DNA of 64,000 nucleotides from Bacillota bacterium (lineage in GTDB: Bacteria; Bacillota; Desulfotomaculia; Desulfotomaculales; Ammonificaceae): the NCBI GenBank assembly GCA_040755295.1, contig JBFMBK010000001.1, positions 372,001-436,000 on the forward strand. The letters are read 5' to 3'. The position numbers were made by a program, and so were the translations under genes. Positions 25,244 to 33,938 of the stretch are shown in pieces; within the stretch, counting starts at the first letter, position 1, and each line of letters opens with the position of its first letter. The notes under the pieces were generated by a model that did no database searches, was not told where the DNA came from, and worked only from the letters and a program-made list of their open reading frames with translations.

Positions 25244-27172
25244 GTGTTGATAAAAGTGATAATCGTAACTTTTCCGGACGGCGGCAGAAGGGAATACCCG
25301 GACGGCGCCACCGCGGCGGATGTCCTTAAAGGACTCGGCCAGCGTCTGCGGAAAGAAGCGCTTGCGGCGAAGGTCAACCAAAACGCGGCGGACCTTTCCG
25401 TTCCCCTTCCGCCGCAGGCGGTGGTGGAGTTTGTGACCTTCGAGGACGATGACGGCAGGAGCGTTTACCGGCACAGTTCCGCGCACATTCTGGCGCAGGC
25501 GGTAAAAAGGCTGTACCCCGACGCGCGGCTGGCGATCGGCCCTCCTATCGCCGACGGCTTTTATTATGATTTCGATGTCTCCCGTCCTTTTACCCCTGAA
25601 GAACTCGCCCGGATTGAGGCCGAAATGGAGCAAATAGTAAAGGCGGATCTGCCCTTTGAGAGGCTGGAGCTTTCCCGGAAAGAGGCGCGGGAGATGTTCG
25701 AAGCGGCCGGCGAGATCTATAAAGTAGAAATTATAGACGATTTGCCGGCGGATGCGGTCATCTCGTGCTATCGCCAGGGGGAGTTCACCGATCTGTGCGT
25801 GGGGCCGCACGTCCCTTCGACCGGTTACATCCGGGCGGTGAAACCGCTAAGCGTTGCCGGCGCGTATTGGCGCGGGGACGAGCGGAATAAGATGCTCCAG
25901 CGGATATATGGTACCTCTTTCCCCAAGAAGGCGCTCCTTGATGAGTACCTTTCACGTATCGAGGAGGCGAAACGGCGCGATCACCGGCGTCTCGGCGCCG
26001 AGCTTGACCTTTTCAGCGTACATGAGGAAGGTCCGGGTTTCCCCTTTTTCCATCCCAAGGGGATGATCCTGCGCAACGAACTGGAGGCCTTCTGGCGTGA
26101 GGAGCACCGCCGCCGCGGGTATCAGGAAATCCGGACGCCGGTTATCCTCCGGCGGGAGTTATGGGAACGTTCCGGTCATTGGGATCATTACAAAGAAAAC
26201 ATGTACTTCACCACGATCGATGAACAAAACTTTGCGATAAAACCGATGAACTGTCCCGGCGGGATTCTGCTGTACCAGCGGCGGGTCAATTCATACCGTG
26301 AGCTTCCGATTCGGCTCGCCGAAATGGGGCTGGTGCACAGGCACGAGCTTTCCGGAGTGCTGCACGGGTTGATGCGCGTGCGGTGTTTCACGCAGGATGA
26401 CGCTCATATCTTTTGCCGCGAAGACCAGGTGAAAGACGAAATCATTCGCATTATCGATCTGGTGGAGTATTTTTACCGCGAGGTTTTCGGTTTTGATTAT
26501 CACGTGGAGCTTTCCACCAAACCGGAAAAGGCGATGGGGGACGACGCCATCTGGGAGCTGGCGACCGCCGCTCTTAAAGAGGCGCTTGAAGCCCGCGGAC
26601 TTCCTTACAAGATTAACGAAGGTGACGGCGCATTCTACGGGCCGAAGATCGACTTTCACCTCCGGGACTGTCTTGGACGCACCTGGCAGTGCGGCACGAT
26701 CCAGCTTGATTTTCTTATGCCGGAAAAGTTCGACCTGCATTACATCGGAGAGGACGGGCAGCGGCACCGGCCCGTTATGCTTCACCGCGTGGTCTTCGGC
26801 AGCATTGAGCGTTTCATCGCCATCCTGACGGAACACTTCGCCGGGGCCTTCCCGGTATGGCTCGCGCCGGTTCAGGCCAGGGTACTGCCCATCGCGGACC
26901 GCCACATGAGTTACGCGGCGGAGATCACCCGTTTCCTTGAAGGAGCCGGTATCAGGGTGGAACTTGATGCCCGGAACGAAAAGGTGAACTACAAAATCCG
27001 GGAGGCACAGGTGCAGAAGGTGCCGTATATGCTGGTGGTGGGTGATAAGGAAACCTCCGGTCATACGGTGGCGGTGCGCCACCGCGCGGAAGGAGACCTG
27101 GGGCCGATGGCGCCGGGCGTCATCCGGGACAGGATCCTGGAGGAGGTCAAGAACCGGCGGTATGCGAGGTGA
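25244..27172 (+). CDS. thrS: Threonyl-tRNA synthetase
   Basis: 642 residues. GTG 25244 after ATGAAAGG; TTG 25247 and GTG 25256 are close alternatives. Charges tRNA-Thr. Domains: TGS (about 1-62), the editing (SAD) domain with HSSAHILAQAVKRLYP and the late Cys-rich GEFTDLCVGPHVP (about 70-240), the class II core (about 245-535) with motif 1 near MILRNELEAFWREEHRRRGY, MNCPGG (zinc Cys), motif 2 MRVRCFTQDDAHIFCRED and motif 3 near VMLHRVVFGSIERFIAILTE, and the anticodon-binding domain (about 540-642). All core residues are present. Controlled by the T-box leader upstream. Confidence 0.97.
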   Translation: MLIKVIIVTFPDGGRREYPDGATAADVLKGLGQRLRKEALAAKVNQNAADLSVPLPPQAVVEFVTFEDDDGRSVYRHSSAHILAQAVKRLYPDARLAIGPPIADGFYYDFDVSRPFTPEELARIEAEMEQIVKADLPFERLELSRKEAREMFEAAGEIYKVEIIDDLPADAVISCYRQGEFTDLCVGPHVPSTGYIRAVKPLSVAGAYWRGDERNKMLQRIYGTSFPKKALLDEYLSRIEEAKRRDHRRLGAELDLFSVHEEGPGFPFFHPKGMILRNELEAFWREEHRRRGYQEIRTPVILRRELWERSGHWDHYKENMYFTTIDEQNFAIKPMNCPGGILLYQRRVNSYRELPIRLAEMGLVHRHELSGVLHGLMRVRCFTQDDAHIFCREDQVKDEIIRIIDLVEYFYREVFGFDYHVELSTKPEKAMGDDAIWELATAALKEALEARGLPYKINEGDGAFYGPKIDFHLRDCLGRTWQCGTIQLDFLMPEKFDLHYIGEDGQRHRPVMLHRVVFGSIERFIAILTEHFAGAFPVWLAPVQARVLPIADRHMSYAAEITRFLEGAGIRVELDARNEKVNYKIREAQVQKVPYMLVVGDKETSGHTVAVRHRAEGDLGPMAPGVIRDRILEEVKNRRYAR

Positions 27173-27196
27173 AAGGTGAGAGGTGCGAGGAATTTA

Positions 27197-27225
27197 TTGA
27201 CGTTATTTCCCCTCCGTGTTATAAT
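27197..27225 (+). promoter_or_regulatory. Strong sigma-A promoter of infC-rpmI-rplT
   Basis: TTGACG (27197-27202), exactly 17 bases, TATAAT (27220-27225). One of the best promoter matches in the window. Confidence 0.88.
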
Positions 27226-27380
27226 GACGCGATAAGAGAGGGTTCAAAGTAGAAGCCATCCGCTTCTCACCTTACGGCGCACATGCTGCCAGCAAGGTTT
27301 TCTTATGGGGAGTAATGATAGCGGGTGGACGGGTGGAAGTCGCCCGCTTTTCTTTTTGGGACAAATTTGGAGGTGTATAA
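27226..27380 (+). promoter_or_regulatory. infC operon leader with attenuator (possible L20 leader)
   Basis: A ~150-base untranslated leader. It ends in a hairpin GCGGG (27321-27325) ... CCCGC (27343-27347) followed by TTTTCTTTTT, a clear intrinsic terminator upstream of infC. In Firmicutes the infC-rpmI-rplT leader is an L20-binding autoregulatory attenuator; position and terminator fit, but I cannot verify the L20-binding structure by eye. GGAGGTG (27369-27375) precedes infC. Confidence 0.6.
27321..27357 (+). terminator. Attenuator terminator in infC leader
   Basis: GCGGG...CCCGC stem with GC-rich interior and TTTTCTTTTT tail, lying 24 bases upstream of the infC start. Confidence 0.75.
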
Positions 27381-27947
27381 ATTATTACTAAGGATTTTCG
27401 GATCAACGAGGAGATTCGGGCCCGCGAGGTAAGACTTATTGACGTCGACGGTTCTCAAGTGGGCATTGTTTCCTTGCGGGAGGCGTTACGGATCGCTGAA
27501 GAACGGGATCTGGATCTGGTTGAAGTCGCGGCGCAGGCCAAACCGCCGGTGTGCCGGATAATGGACTTCGGCAAGTATAAATATGAGGTAAGCAAACGGG
27601 ATAAAGAAGCCCGCAAGAAGCAGCACATTGTAAGCATCAAGGAGGTCAAGTTCCGTCCGAATATCGAAGAACACGACTTTCAGGTGAAGGTGCGCAATGC
27701 GCTACGTTTCCTGAAGGACGGGGATAAGGTGAAGGTCACCCTAATGTTCCGCGGGCGTGAAATAATCCACCCCCAGATCGGGCAAAAGCTTTTGGAGCGG
27801 CTCTCGGTGGAACTGCAAAATATGGCCCTGGTCGAACGGGCGGCAAAACTTGAGGGAAGAAACATGATTATGATTTTGGCCCCCAGGCCGGATTACGAAA
27901 GGAGGAATATTCTTGCCGAAGATCAAAACACATCGGGGGGCGGCTAA
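27381..27947 (+). CDS. infC: Translation initiation factor IF-3, started at an ATT codon
   Basis: 188 residues if read from ATT at 27381. The frame upstream is closed by TAA at 27378-27380 directly before it, and the first standard start (GTG 27459) would remove the conserved N-terminus. From the ATT the product reads (M)[19 protein letters not shown], which matches the known IF3 beginning. GGAGGTG (27369-27375) is five bases away. AUU starts are a conserved autoregulatory feature of infC: IF3 rejects non-standard starts and so represses itself. N-domain (about 1-75), linker, C-domain (about 85-180, [38 protein letters not shown]). Its end overlaps rpmI by 35 bases. Confidence 0.93.
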   Translation: MITKDFRINEEIRAREVRLIDVDGSQVGIVSLREALRIAEERDLDLVEVAAQAKPPVCRIMDFGKYKYEVSKRDKEARKKQHIVSIKEVKFRPNIEEHDFQVKVRNALRFLKDGDKVKVTLMFRGREIIHPQIGQKLLERLSVELQNMALVERAAKLEGRNMIMILAPRPDYERRNILAEDQNTSGGG

Positions 27948-28107
27948 GCGCTTTAAGAAAACGGGTACAGGTAAATTCGTGGGGTGGCACGGGTTTAAGA
28001 GCCACCTTTTAGAGAAGAAGTCGAGTTCGCGCACCAGGCGCCTGCGACAAAAATCTGTTTTGGCCAGCGGCGATACGGCGCGTGTAAAGCGGTTGTTACC
28101 TTATTAG
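27913..28107 (+). CDS. rpmI: 50S ribosomal protein L35
   Basis: 64 residues, highly basic ([20 protein letters not shown]). Start TTG 27913 with GGAGGA (27901-27906) six bases upstream. It overlaps the end of infC in another frame, so translation is coupled. Full length for L35. Standard infC-rpmI-rplT order. Confidence 0.96.
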   Translation: MPKIKTHRGAAKRFKKTGTGKFVGWHGFKSHLLEKKSSSRTRRLRQKSVLASGDTARVKRLLPY

Positions 28108-28208
28108 GTTTAATGAGACAGGTTTTTTGCTTAATTTAGAACATAGAACAGACCCTAAGTTCTATCCCTTAAGGTTGAACTCGGGACTCTTTATTGGAGG
28201 TGGCAACT

Positions 28209-28568
28209 ATGCCGAGGGTAAAGACGGGTGTTGTAAGTCGTAAACGACACAAAAAAATATTAAAACTGGCGCGCGGGTACTGGGGAGCGAAGTCCAAGCT
28301 GTACCGCGTGGCAAAACAGCAGGTACTGAAATCATTGATGTACGCCTATCGGGACCGGCGGGCGAAGAAGCGTAATTTCCGGCGTTTGTGGATCGCCCGG
28401 ATAAATGCCGCCGCCCGGCAGAACGGTCTTTCATACAACCGCCTGATAAACGGGCTGAAGCAAGCGGGGGTGGAGATAAACCGGAAGATGCTGGCGGACA
28501 TTGCGGTCAACGATGAGCGGGCATTTGGGGAATTGGTGGAGATGGCCAAGGCTAAACTTAGTTCCTGA
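28209..28568 (+). CDS. rplT: 50S ribosomal protein L20
   Basis: 119 residues. ATG 28209 ([20 protein letters not shown]) with TTGGAGGTGG upstream; an in-frame start at 28194 would add five residues not found in L20. Typical long basic N-terminal helix and globular C-domain ([20 protein letters not shown]). L20 binds 23S rRNA early in assembly and usually represses its own operon. A 101-base gap after rpmI includes an AGAACATAGAACAG...AGTTCTAT inverted repeat. Confidence 0.97.
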   Translation: MPRVKTGVVSRKRHKKILKLARGYWGAKSKLYRVAKQQVLKSLMYAYRDRRAKKRNFRRLWIARINAAARQNGLSYNRLINGLKQAGVEINRKMLADIAVNDERAFGELVEMAKAKLSS

Positions 28569-28608
28569 ACCATGGGGTGAATATTATTTAGCAGAAATAA
28601 ACGGGCTG

Positions 28609-28633
28609 GAGCATGGTTGTTGCAACCATGCTC
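28609..28633 (+). terminator. Perfect hairpin after rplT
   Basis: GAGCATGGTTG (28609-28619), loop TTG, CAACCATGCTC (28623-28633). Only ATTT follows, so it may pause, partially terminate or protect the 3' end. Confidence 0.55.
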
Positions 28634-28658
28634 ATTTGCGTAAAGAGGCGCAGGTAAA

Positions 28659-30017
28659 GTGGATAATTCCCGCCAAGAAGGGTATAACAAACCGCTGCGG
28701 CGTAAGTTCAGGATTTCGCCGCCACAGATGCTGGTTTTGGGTTTTGCGGCGCTGATTTGTATCGGTACCCTTCTTTTAGACAATGCCTGGGCGACGAAAA
28801 ACGGAATCCCTCCCGGATTTCTGACAGCGCTTTTCACCTCCACCTCCGCCGTATGTGTGACCGGTTTGGTGGTGGTGGACACCGGGACCTACTGGTCCAC
28901 TTTCGGCCAGGCGGTTATACTTTTGCTGATTCAGCTTGGCGGTCTGGGGATTATGACCAGCGCCACCATTTTTTCGATCCTGCTCGGACGCCAGATCGGG
29001 CTGAAGGAGCGCCTACTGATCCGCGAGGGGTTAAGCCAGATAAACGTCGCCGGTGTCGTCCGTCTGGTGCGGTACGTAGTTCTTTTTACGGTTGCCATAG
29101 AGGTCTTTTTCGCCGCAGTCCTTGCGCTGCGGTTGTCGCAGGATTTTCACGGGCCTGAATACTTATGGTTCGGACTCTTCCATGCGGTATCGGCGTTTAA
29201 CAACGCCGGGTTCGATCTCTTCGGTGATTTCCGCAGCATCACCGGTTATGTCGCCGATCCGTTTGTGACCCTGGGTATCGCCTTTCCGATTATCATCGGC
29301 GGCCTGGGGTTTTCCGTAATTAATGAGATCATCAGCCGCCGCAAGTGGCGGCGTTATTCGCTCCATGCGAAGCTGACGCTGGTGACTACGGCCTTGTTGC
29401 TTATTGCCGGAACATTGATTTTCCTGGCGTTGGAGCATACAAACACCCTGCGGGGATTATCCTGGCCGGTCCAGTTGCTGGCCTCGTTCTTCCAGTCGGT
29501 TACCCCGCGAACTGCAGGTTACAACAGCGTAAACATCGGCGCGCTGTACCCGGCAACCCTGTTTTTTATCTGTTTTATTATGTTTATCGGCGCCTCTCCC
29601 GGTTCTACCGGCGGCGGTATCAAAACCACCACCTTTGCCGTGCTGGGGTTATCGGTGGCCTCCTTGTCCGGCGGGCGGGGAGAAATCGAGGTGTTCGGGC
29701 GCCGGATACCGTTTGCACAGGTGTTGAAGGCGTTGGCGATATTTCTGCTTGGCCTGCTGTGGATCGGCCTGGCTGTTTTTGTTCTTCTGATGGTAGAGCA
29801 TAAGGCTTTATTAAAACTTCTTTTCGAGGCGGTTTCGGCTTTCGGCACCGTTGGGCTGTCTACGGGTATCACCCCGGAGCTTACCCCGGCGGGACGTATA
29901 GTAATCATATTAACCATGTTTATCGGCAGGTTGGGCCCGCTTACGGTTGCTTTCGCTCTGGCCCAGCGCCGTCATGCTCTTTATAGGCGCCCGGAGGAGC
30001 ACATTATCGTCGGTTAA
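28659..30017 (+). CDS. ktrB: TrkH/KtrB-type potassium uptake protein
   Basis: 452 residues, GTG at 28659. Four M1-P-M2 repeats typical of the SKT family; pore-loop filters with the key glycines are TSTSAVCVTGLVV (about 64-76), SAFNNAGFDLFG (about 178-189), SVTPRTAGYNSV (about 288-299) and SAFGTVGLSTGI (about 390-401). Forms the membrane channel/transporter for K+ with a cytoplasmic KtrA ring. The next gene, 14 bases on, encodes that subunit. Na+ dependence and the choice of ktrB rather than trkH are inferred from pairing with a single-RCK KtrA. Confidence 0.93.
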   Translation: MDNSRQEGYNKPLRRKFRISPPQMLVLGFAALICIGTLLLDNAWATKNGIPPGFLTALFTSTSAVCVTGLVVVDTGTYWSTFGQAVILLLIQLGGLGIMTSATIFSILLGRQIGLKERLLIREGLSQINVAGVVRLVRYVVLFTVAIEVFFAAVLALRLSQDFHGPEYLWFGLFHAVSAFNNAGFDLFGDFRSITGYVADPFVTLGIAFPIIIGGLGFSVINEIISRRKWRRYSLHAKLTLVTTALLLIAGTLIFLALEHTNTLRGLSWPVQLLASFFQSVTPRTAGYNSVNIGALYPATLFFICFIMFIGASPGSTGGGIKTTTFAVLGLSVASLSGGRGEIEVFGRRIPFAQVLKALAIFLLGLLWIGLAVFVLLMVEHKALLKLLFEAVSAFGTVGLSTGITPELTPAGRIVIILTMFIGRLGPLTVAFALAQRRHALYRRPEEHIIVG

Positions 30018-30031
30018 AAGGAGAGTACGTG

Positions 30032-30676
30032 ATGAAGCAGTATGCGGTGATCGGCTTGGGACGTTTTGGGACAAGTGTGGCGGAAACCCTTTCGCGTATG
30101 GGTCACGATGTATTGGCGATAGACATTGACGCGGAAAAGGTAAACGCGATAGTGGATATCGTAACCCATGCGGTCCAGGTTGACGCTCTCGACGAGCATT
30201 CCTTGAGATCACTCGGAATCCGAAATTTCAACGTGGTCATCGTGGCCATCGGCGAGGATATCCAGTCCAACATTCTCGTAACGGTGATGCTCAAGGAAAT
30301 GGGTGTGAAGACGGTGGTGTCGAAGGCGCGCACCGAACTTCACGGGCGGGTGCTGGCCAAGGTGGGGGCAGACAAGGTGGTCTTTCCGGAAAGGGACATG
30401 GGCGTCAGGGTCGCCCGCGCTCTGGTAACGGCCAATATCGTTGACCAAATCGAACTGTCGCCCGACTACAGCATTATGGAACTGATCGCACCGGAGCGTT
30501 TCATAGGCAAGTCCATCGGGGAGTCGGATATACGGCTGGCGCACGGCGTTACGATTCTTGCCATCCGCCGCGGCAATGATATTATTATTTCACCCGGTGC
30601 GCACCACGTTATCGGTGAAGGAGACATCCTGGTTGTTGTCGGCCGGAACGAGCGGCTGCAGCGGCTGGAGCAGTGA
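30032..30676 (+). CDS. ktrA: KtrA/TrkA-family potassium uptake regulatory subunit
   Basis: 214 residues. ATG 30032 is better spaced from AAAGGAGA than the GTG at 30029. RCK N-domain Rossmann fold (YAVIGLGRFGTSVAETLSRM, acidic end of strand 2 LAIDIDAEKV) for nucleotide (ATP/ADP or NAD) binding, about 1-125. RCK-C domain about 135-214 (ELSPDYSIMELIAPERFIGK, GDILVVVGRNERL). One RCK unit, as in KtrA and unlike the doubled TrkA. Gates the KtrB pore encoded just upstream. Confidence 0.93.
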   Translation: MKQYAVIGLGRFGTSVAETLSRMGHDVLAIDIDAEKVNAIVDIVTHAVQVDALDEHSLRSLGIRNFNVVIVAIGEDIQSNILVTVMLKEMGVKTVVSKARTELHGRVLAKVGADKVVFPERDMGVRVARALVTANIVDQIELSPDYSIMELIAPERFIGKSIGESDIRLAHGVTILAIRRGNDIIISPGAHHVIGEGDILVVVGRNERLQRLEQ

Positions 30677-30739
30677 GGTATTACGAGTCCGTTCCGGGCA
30701 GGTCAAGAAATTTGCGCTTTAAAAGCGGGTCCATTTTCG

Positions 30740-31561
30740 GTGAGTAAAATGATGCACAGCACCGTTTTAGGTAAAAACAGCGGGCGTCTGAAAGAACTGT
30801 TGCGGCTTGCCCGGCGGCGCCACCGCGAAGAGGAGGACAAATTCATCGTAGAGGGCCCGCGGCTAATAGCGGAAGCGTTGTCTGCCGCCTGGCCGCTTGA
30901 GGCGATATACCTTGTTCCCGAATTCCGGGAAAGCGGTAAGGGGAAGGAAATCCTTGCCGCCGCGCGTGAAAAAGGTCTGACCGTTTACGAAATCGCTCCC
31001 GGGGCTCTGACACGGGTGACCGCCGTTGAAGAGCCTCAGGGTGTTTTTGCCGTTGCCCGGGTGGGGAAAACAGATTTCAGAGATTTAATCCGGGTTTCTT
31101 ACCCGCTGGTTGTTGTCATCGACGGCATCCGGGACCCCGGCAACCTGGGCACGATCATCCGCACCGCTCAAGCGGCGGGTGCTTCCGGCGCCCTCCTTCT
31201 CACCGGTTCGGCGGACCTTTATAATTCTAAGACCATCCGCGCCACAGCGGGAGCGCTTTTCCGCCTTCCCGTCCGCCAGGATGTCGGCCGTGAGGAAGCG
31301 CTTGATTTTATCGGGGACACGGATTTAAAGCTCGTTGTTTCAGATCCTCGGGGAGGGGTGCCTCTTTATAAGGCGGACCTTACCGGTCCCGTGGCTCTCG
31401 TCGTCGGCGGAGAGGGGGAGGGAGTGAGTCCTCCGGTACGCGAAGCCGCTTCACTCCGGGTTTCAATTCCCATGCCCGGCGGCTCGGAATCACTCAACGC
31501 CGCGGTAGCGGCGGCCCTTCTGCTTTACGAGGCCGTACGGCAGCGTCACGGTTTCGCTTAG
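30740..31561 (+). CDS. TrmH/SpoU-family RNA 2'-O-methyltransferase
   Basis: 273 residues; GTG 30740, with ATG at 30749 or 30752 as alternatives. N-terminal RNA 2'-O-ribose methyltransferase substrate-binding domain (about 15-95, EEDKFIVEGPRLIAEALS), then the trefoil-knot SpoU domain (about 115-270): DGIRDPGNLGTIIRTAQAAG (motif 1, Asn/Arg), LVVGGEGEGVS (motif 2) and IPMPGGSESLNAAVAAALLL (motif 3). All three SAM-binding motifs are intact. It probably methylates a tRNA or 23S rRNA ribose. This gene commonly sits before pheS in Firmicutes (ysgA/rlmB-like). Confidence 0.92.
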   Translation: MSKMMHSTVLGKNSGRLKELLRLARRRHREEEDKFIVEGPRLIAEALSAAWPLEAIYLVPEFRESGKGKEILAAAREKGLTVYEIAPGALTRVTAVEEPQGVFAVARVGKTDFRDLIRVSYPLVVVIDGIRDPGNLGTIIRTAQAAGASGALLLTGSADLYNSKTIRATAGALFRLPVRQDVGREEALDFIGDTDLKLVVSDPRGGVPLYKADLTGPVALVVGGEGEGVSPPVREAASLRVSIPMPGGSESLNAAVAAALLLYEAVRQRHGFA

Positions 31562-31733
31562 AGAGAGATTTCTCCCTCCGTGCAGCCGCTTTTTCCCGGC
31601 CGGATCCCTGCGTATAATAACGCTTCCAAATCAACCTTCCGATAATGGTTTCCATAAAATTCTTGTGTATCCAGGCTTGAGGCAGTCACGGCGTCGCTAG
31701 AGGCTTAACAAGCTCTAATAAGAGAAGTGCTCC

Positions 31734-31762
31734 TTGTCTTTAAAAGGGTGGTATGTTATAAT
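31734..31762 (+). promoter_or_regulatory. Sigma-A promoter of pheS leader / yqzL-like gene
   Basis: TTGTCT (31734-31739), 17-base spacer, TATAAT (31757-31762). Opens a transcript of about 630 bases before pheS. Confidence 0.7.
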
Positions 31763-31931
31763 TCGTTCAAAGGTGCCCGGAAAGTTTTACGGAAAATGGA
31801 TTTCGAATACGGTTTAGATGGAAGCTTTAAAGGAAGCCCGGAGGCCGCTGAAAACCGCCCGGGTTATGACAAGAAAAACGGGCGGGTTTTGCAGCGTGGT
31901 CACTAAAGAATCCGCGAAAGGTTGTGAGCCG

Positions 31932-32024
31932 ATGATCTGGACAGCTGAGTTTTTTTGGAGGCTCTTTGAGACGACGGGTTCAATCAGGGCTTATATACTC
32001 TACCGGAGGTTGGCGGTGCATTAA
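31932..32024 (+). CDS. YqzL-like micro-protein
   Basis: 30 residues, ATG at 31932, reading MIWTAEFFWRLFETTGSIRA followed by YILYRRLAVH. This fits the YqzL family (short Firmicutes proteins of the pattern DFFWKxFExTGxIxAYLxYK). Shine-Dalgarno is weak (GAAAGG, about 12 bases upstream); the same frame is open further upstream to 31818 but only this part is conserved-looking. YqzL is usually found before recO; here it lies inside the pheS leader behind a good promoter. Function unknown. The Phe and aromatic codons (TTT TTT TGG ... TTT) could also allow a leader-peptide role, which is speculative. Confidence 0.6.
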   Translation: MIWTAEFFWRLFETTGSIRAYILYRRLAVH

Positions 32025-32170
32025 ACCACGGTCAGGGTATCCGGCGGTTTGGTTCATTAAGATGCAGAAGCATTGAGTAAATAACGTTGTGAGTGAATTT
32101 CGGGAAGAAAACGCGCGCTGCCTCTGATGGATGAAAGGGGCGGCGAAAAGCGGTATTGAAGATTAATAGG

Positions 32171-32218
32171 AGCCGCAGCTCTTGAGCTCAATTTTAGAGG
32201 CAGGGGCTTTTTTATTTT
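32171..32218 (+). terminator. Possible attenuator in the pheS leader
   Basis: Imperfect hairpin AGCCGCAGCTCTTGAGCTC...GGCAGGGGCT followed by TTTTTTATTTT (32208-32218). It lies between the YqzL-like frame and pheS. No canonical T-box sequence could be found with it. A further pairing ACCAC(AGA)TTCGG (32320) / CCGAA(AGTC)GTGGT (32368) sits just before the pheS ribosome site. No other gene seen in 32025-32398. Confidence 0.45.
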
Positions 32219-32398
32219 ACAAATCGGTCTCCAGAGTCTAAAATTATTTATGGCGGGTCTGGCGGAAAGTGGAACTTTCGCGCGGCTTGCGGCGGAAAAA
32301 GCTTAAAACGTTATAAGGACCACAGATTCGGAGAACGACGGCTCCGGACAAGACGGAGGTCTGGTGCCGAAAGTCGTGGTTCGTACGGAGGTTACAGG

Positions 32399-33421
32399 GT
32401 GCTTACAGGTTTGGAGAAACTTTGGGAAGAAGCGCAAGCGGCTGTCGGGTCCGCTGAAAACCCGGAAGAGCTTGAATCGGTGAGAGTTCGTTTCCTTGGC
32501 CGTAAAGGAGAGCTGACTCAGATCCTGAGAAAAATGGCGTCACTCTCACCGGAAGAACGGCCGGCGGTCGGACAACGGGCCAATGAAATCAAGGATAAGA
32601 TTGAAATGGTGATTTCCGAGAGAACTGCGGTCTTAGGGGCGGAAATCATAGCGGCGAACCTCAGGGCGGAAAAGATCGACGTCACCCTTCCCGGGCGTCC
32701 GGTAATGCTGGGACGGAGGCACCCGCTCAGCACGGTGCGGGAAGAGATCGAAACGATATTTCTCGGACTGGGGTTCAGCATCGCCCAGGGACCGGAGGTT
32801 GAACTGGACTTTTACAACTTTGAGGCGCTTAATTTGCCCAAGGATCATCCCGCCCGCGACATGCAGGACACCTTTTTTATTACGGATGACCTGATGCTTC
32901 GCACACATACCTCACCGGTGCAGGTGCGTACGCTTGAACGCCTTGCGCCTCGGCTGCCGGTGAAAATCATCGCGCCGGGGAAGGTATACCGGAGGGACGA
33001 CGACGCGACGCACTCCCCGATGTTCAGCCAGGTGGAGGGGTTGGCGGTCGATACGGACATCCGCTTCAGCGACCTTAAGGGAATTCTCTTGATGTTTGCC
33101 CGTGAGATGTTCGGGCCTAAGACACGCATGCGTTTGAGGCCGAGCTATTTCCCTTTCACCGAGCCGAGCGCCGAGGTCGACATCTCCTGCGTGATGTGCG
33201 GGGGGGGAGGCTGCCGGACATGCAAGGACACGGGCTGGCTGGAGATACTGGGCGCGGGGATGGTGCACCCGCGGGTTCTTGCGGTTTCGGGATACAATCC
33301 GGAAAAATGCAGAGGGTTCGCTTTCGGTATGGGCATAGAGCGGATAGCGATGCTGAAGAACGGCATCGGTGACCTGCGGCTTTTTTATGAAAACGACCTG
33401 CGTTTTCTGGGGCAGTTTTAG
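32399..33421 (+). CDS. pheS: Phenylalanyl-tRNA synthetase alpha subunit
   Basis: 340 residues; GTG 32399 with ACGGAGG eight bases upstream. N-terminal coiled coil (about 1-85), then class II catalytic core: motif 1 near [31 protein letters not shown], motif 2 [38 protein letters not shown] and motif 3 [17 protein letters not shown]. Length normal. A Cys-rich insert is present ([16 protein letters not shown], about 262-277), two CxxC-like pairs that could bind zinc, as in a subset of bacterial PheS proteins. pheT follows 517 bases later, separated by repeats. Confidence 0.96.
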   Translation: MLTGLEKLWEEAQAAVGSAENPEELESVRVRFLGRKGELTQILRKMASLSPEERPAVGQRANEIKDKIEMVISERTAVLGAEIIAANLRAEKIDVTLPGRPVMLGRRHPLSTVREEIETIFLGLGFSIAQGPEVELDFYNFEALNLPKDHPARDMQDTFFITDDLMLRTHTSPVQVRTLERLAPRLPVKIIAPGKVYRRDDDATHSPMFSQVEGLAVDTDIRFSDLKGILLMFAREMFGPKTRMRLRPSYFPFTEPSAEVDISCVMCGGGGCRTCKDTGWLEILGAGMVHPRVLAVSGYNPEKCRGFAFGMGIERIAMLKNGIGDLRLFYENDLRFLGQF

Positions 33422-33452
33422 GCTTGCGGGATGGAGTTTTTTGGCCGGAATA

Positions 33453-33512
33453 TGGAATGTAGAATGTAGAAGGCAGAATACAGCAGTAGACAGTAGACAG
33501 TAGAAAAAAGCA
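33453..33512 (+). repeat. GTAGAAGGCAGAATACAG-type degenerate short repeat
   Basis: Irregular tandem of GAATGTAGAA, GCAGAATAC, AGTAGACAGTAGACAGTAG. A reverse-complement version of the same type appears at about 43108-43136. Confidence 0.6.
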
Positions 33513-33560
33513 GAGAGTTCCACATGTCGTATTCAGCGGCAATATGAAGGATGATACTAT

Positions 33561-33930
33561 AGACCCGTAAGCGTGTTGCTTGGCTGTAGAAATGTAACAT
33601 AAACGGAACGCGGCAAGAAGTGATGCAGTGCGAGGAACCCAGCACTCAATTTAACTTGAAAAGCAGCAATTTCATAAAAACGTCAGATGTTGTGAAAATC
33701 GCTTGTTTTTTTGCTAGGGTAAGTTTGAGTGCTGGGGGAGACGAACCGGAGCGTACTGGATTCAGATGTCGGAAGCCGGAAATCAGAGGTCAGATGCATC
33801 GGGAGAATTTGCATCAGCGGAATTCTTTCAGGATATCTGACTTCTTACCTCCTGCATCTGACATCCGAAATACGCAGCAATGCGTTGTTTATTGCGACGC
33901 CCATCGAAAGAACGCTTATTTTCAAGGGGG
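33561..33930 (+). repeat. Interspersed repeat family A, copy 4, with two nested cargos (leader of pheT)
   Basis: Family-A blocks GACCCGTAAGCGTG, AACGGAACGCGGCAAGAAGT and CCGGAGCGTACTGG are present. Cargo 1: CCCAGCACTCAA (33638-33649) ... TTTGAGTGCTGGG (33724-33736). Cargo 2 in the hairpin loop: CAGATGTCGGAAGCCGG (33765) ... ATCTGACATCCG (33857-33868). The family-A end (GCGACGCCCATCGAAAGAAC, GCTTATTTTC) runs into AAGGGGG, the pheT Shine-Dalgarno. Confidence 0.8.
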
Positions 33931-33938
33931 CATGGTTA

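Noticed and set aside
32266-32284. GTGGAACTTTCGCG upstream of pheS resembling a T-box sequence
   Set aside because: The T-box core is GGTGGAACCGCG; here three extra bases interrupt it, and no stem I motifs or terminator pairing with it were found.
31763-32398. Stable RNA gene (RNase P RNA, tmRNA or 6S RNA) in the pheS leader
   Set aside because: None of the conserved core sequences of these RNAs could be found.
33453-33512. CRISPR array
   Set aside because: Short irregular direct repeats here and at 12495, 25165, 54898 and 56378 have no constant repeat/spacer spacing and no cas genes are present.
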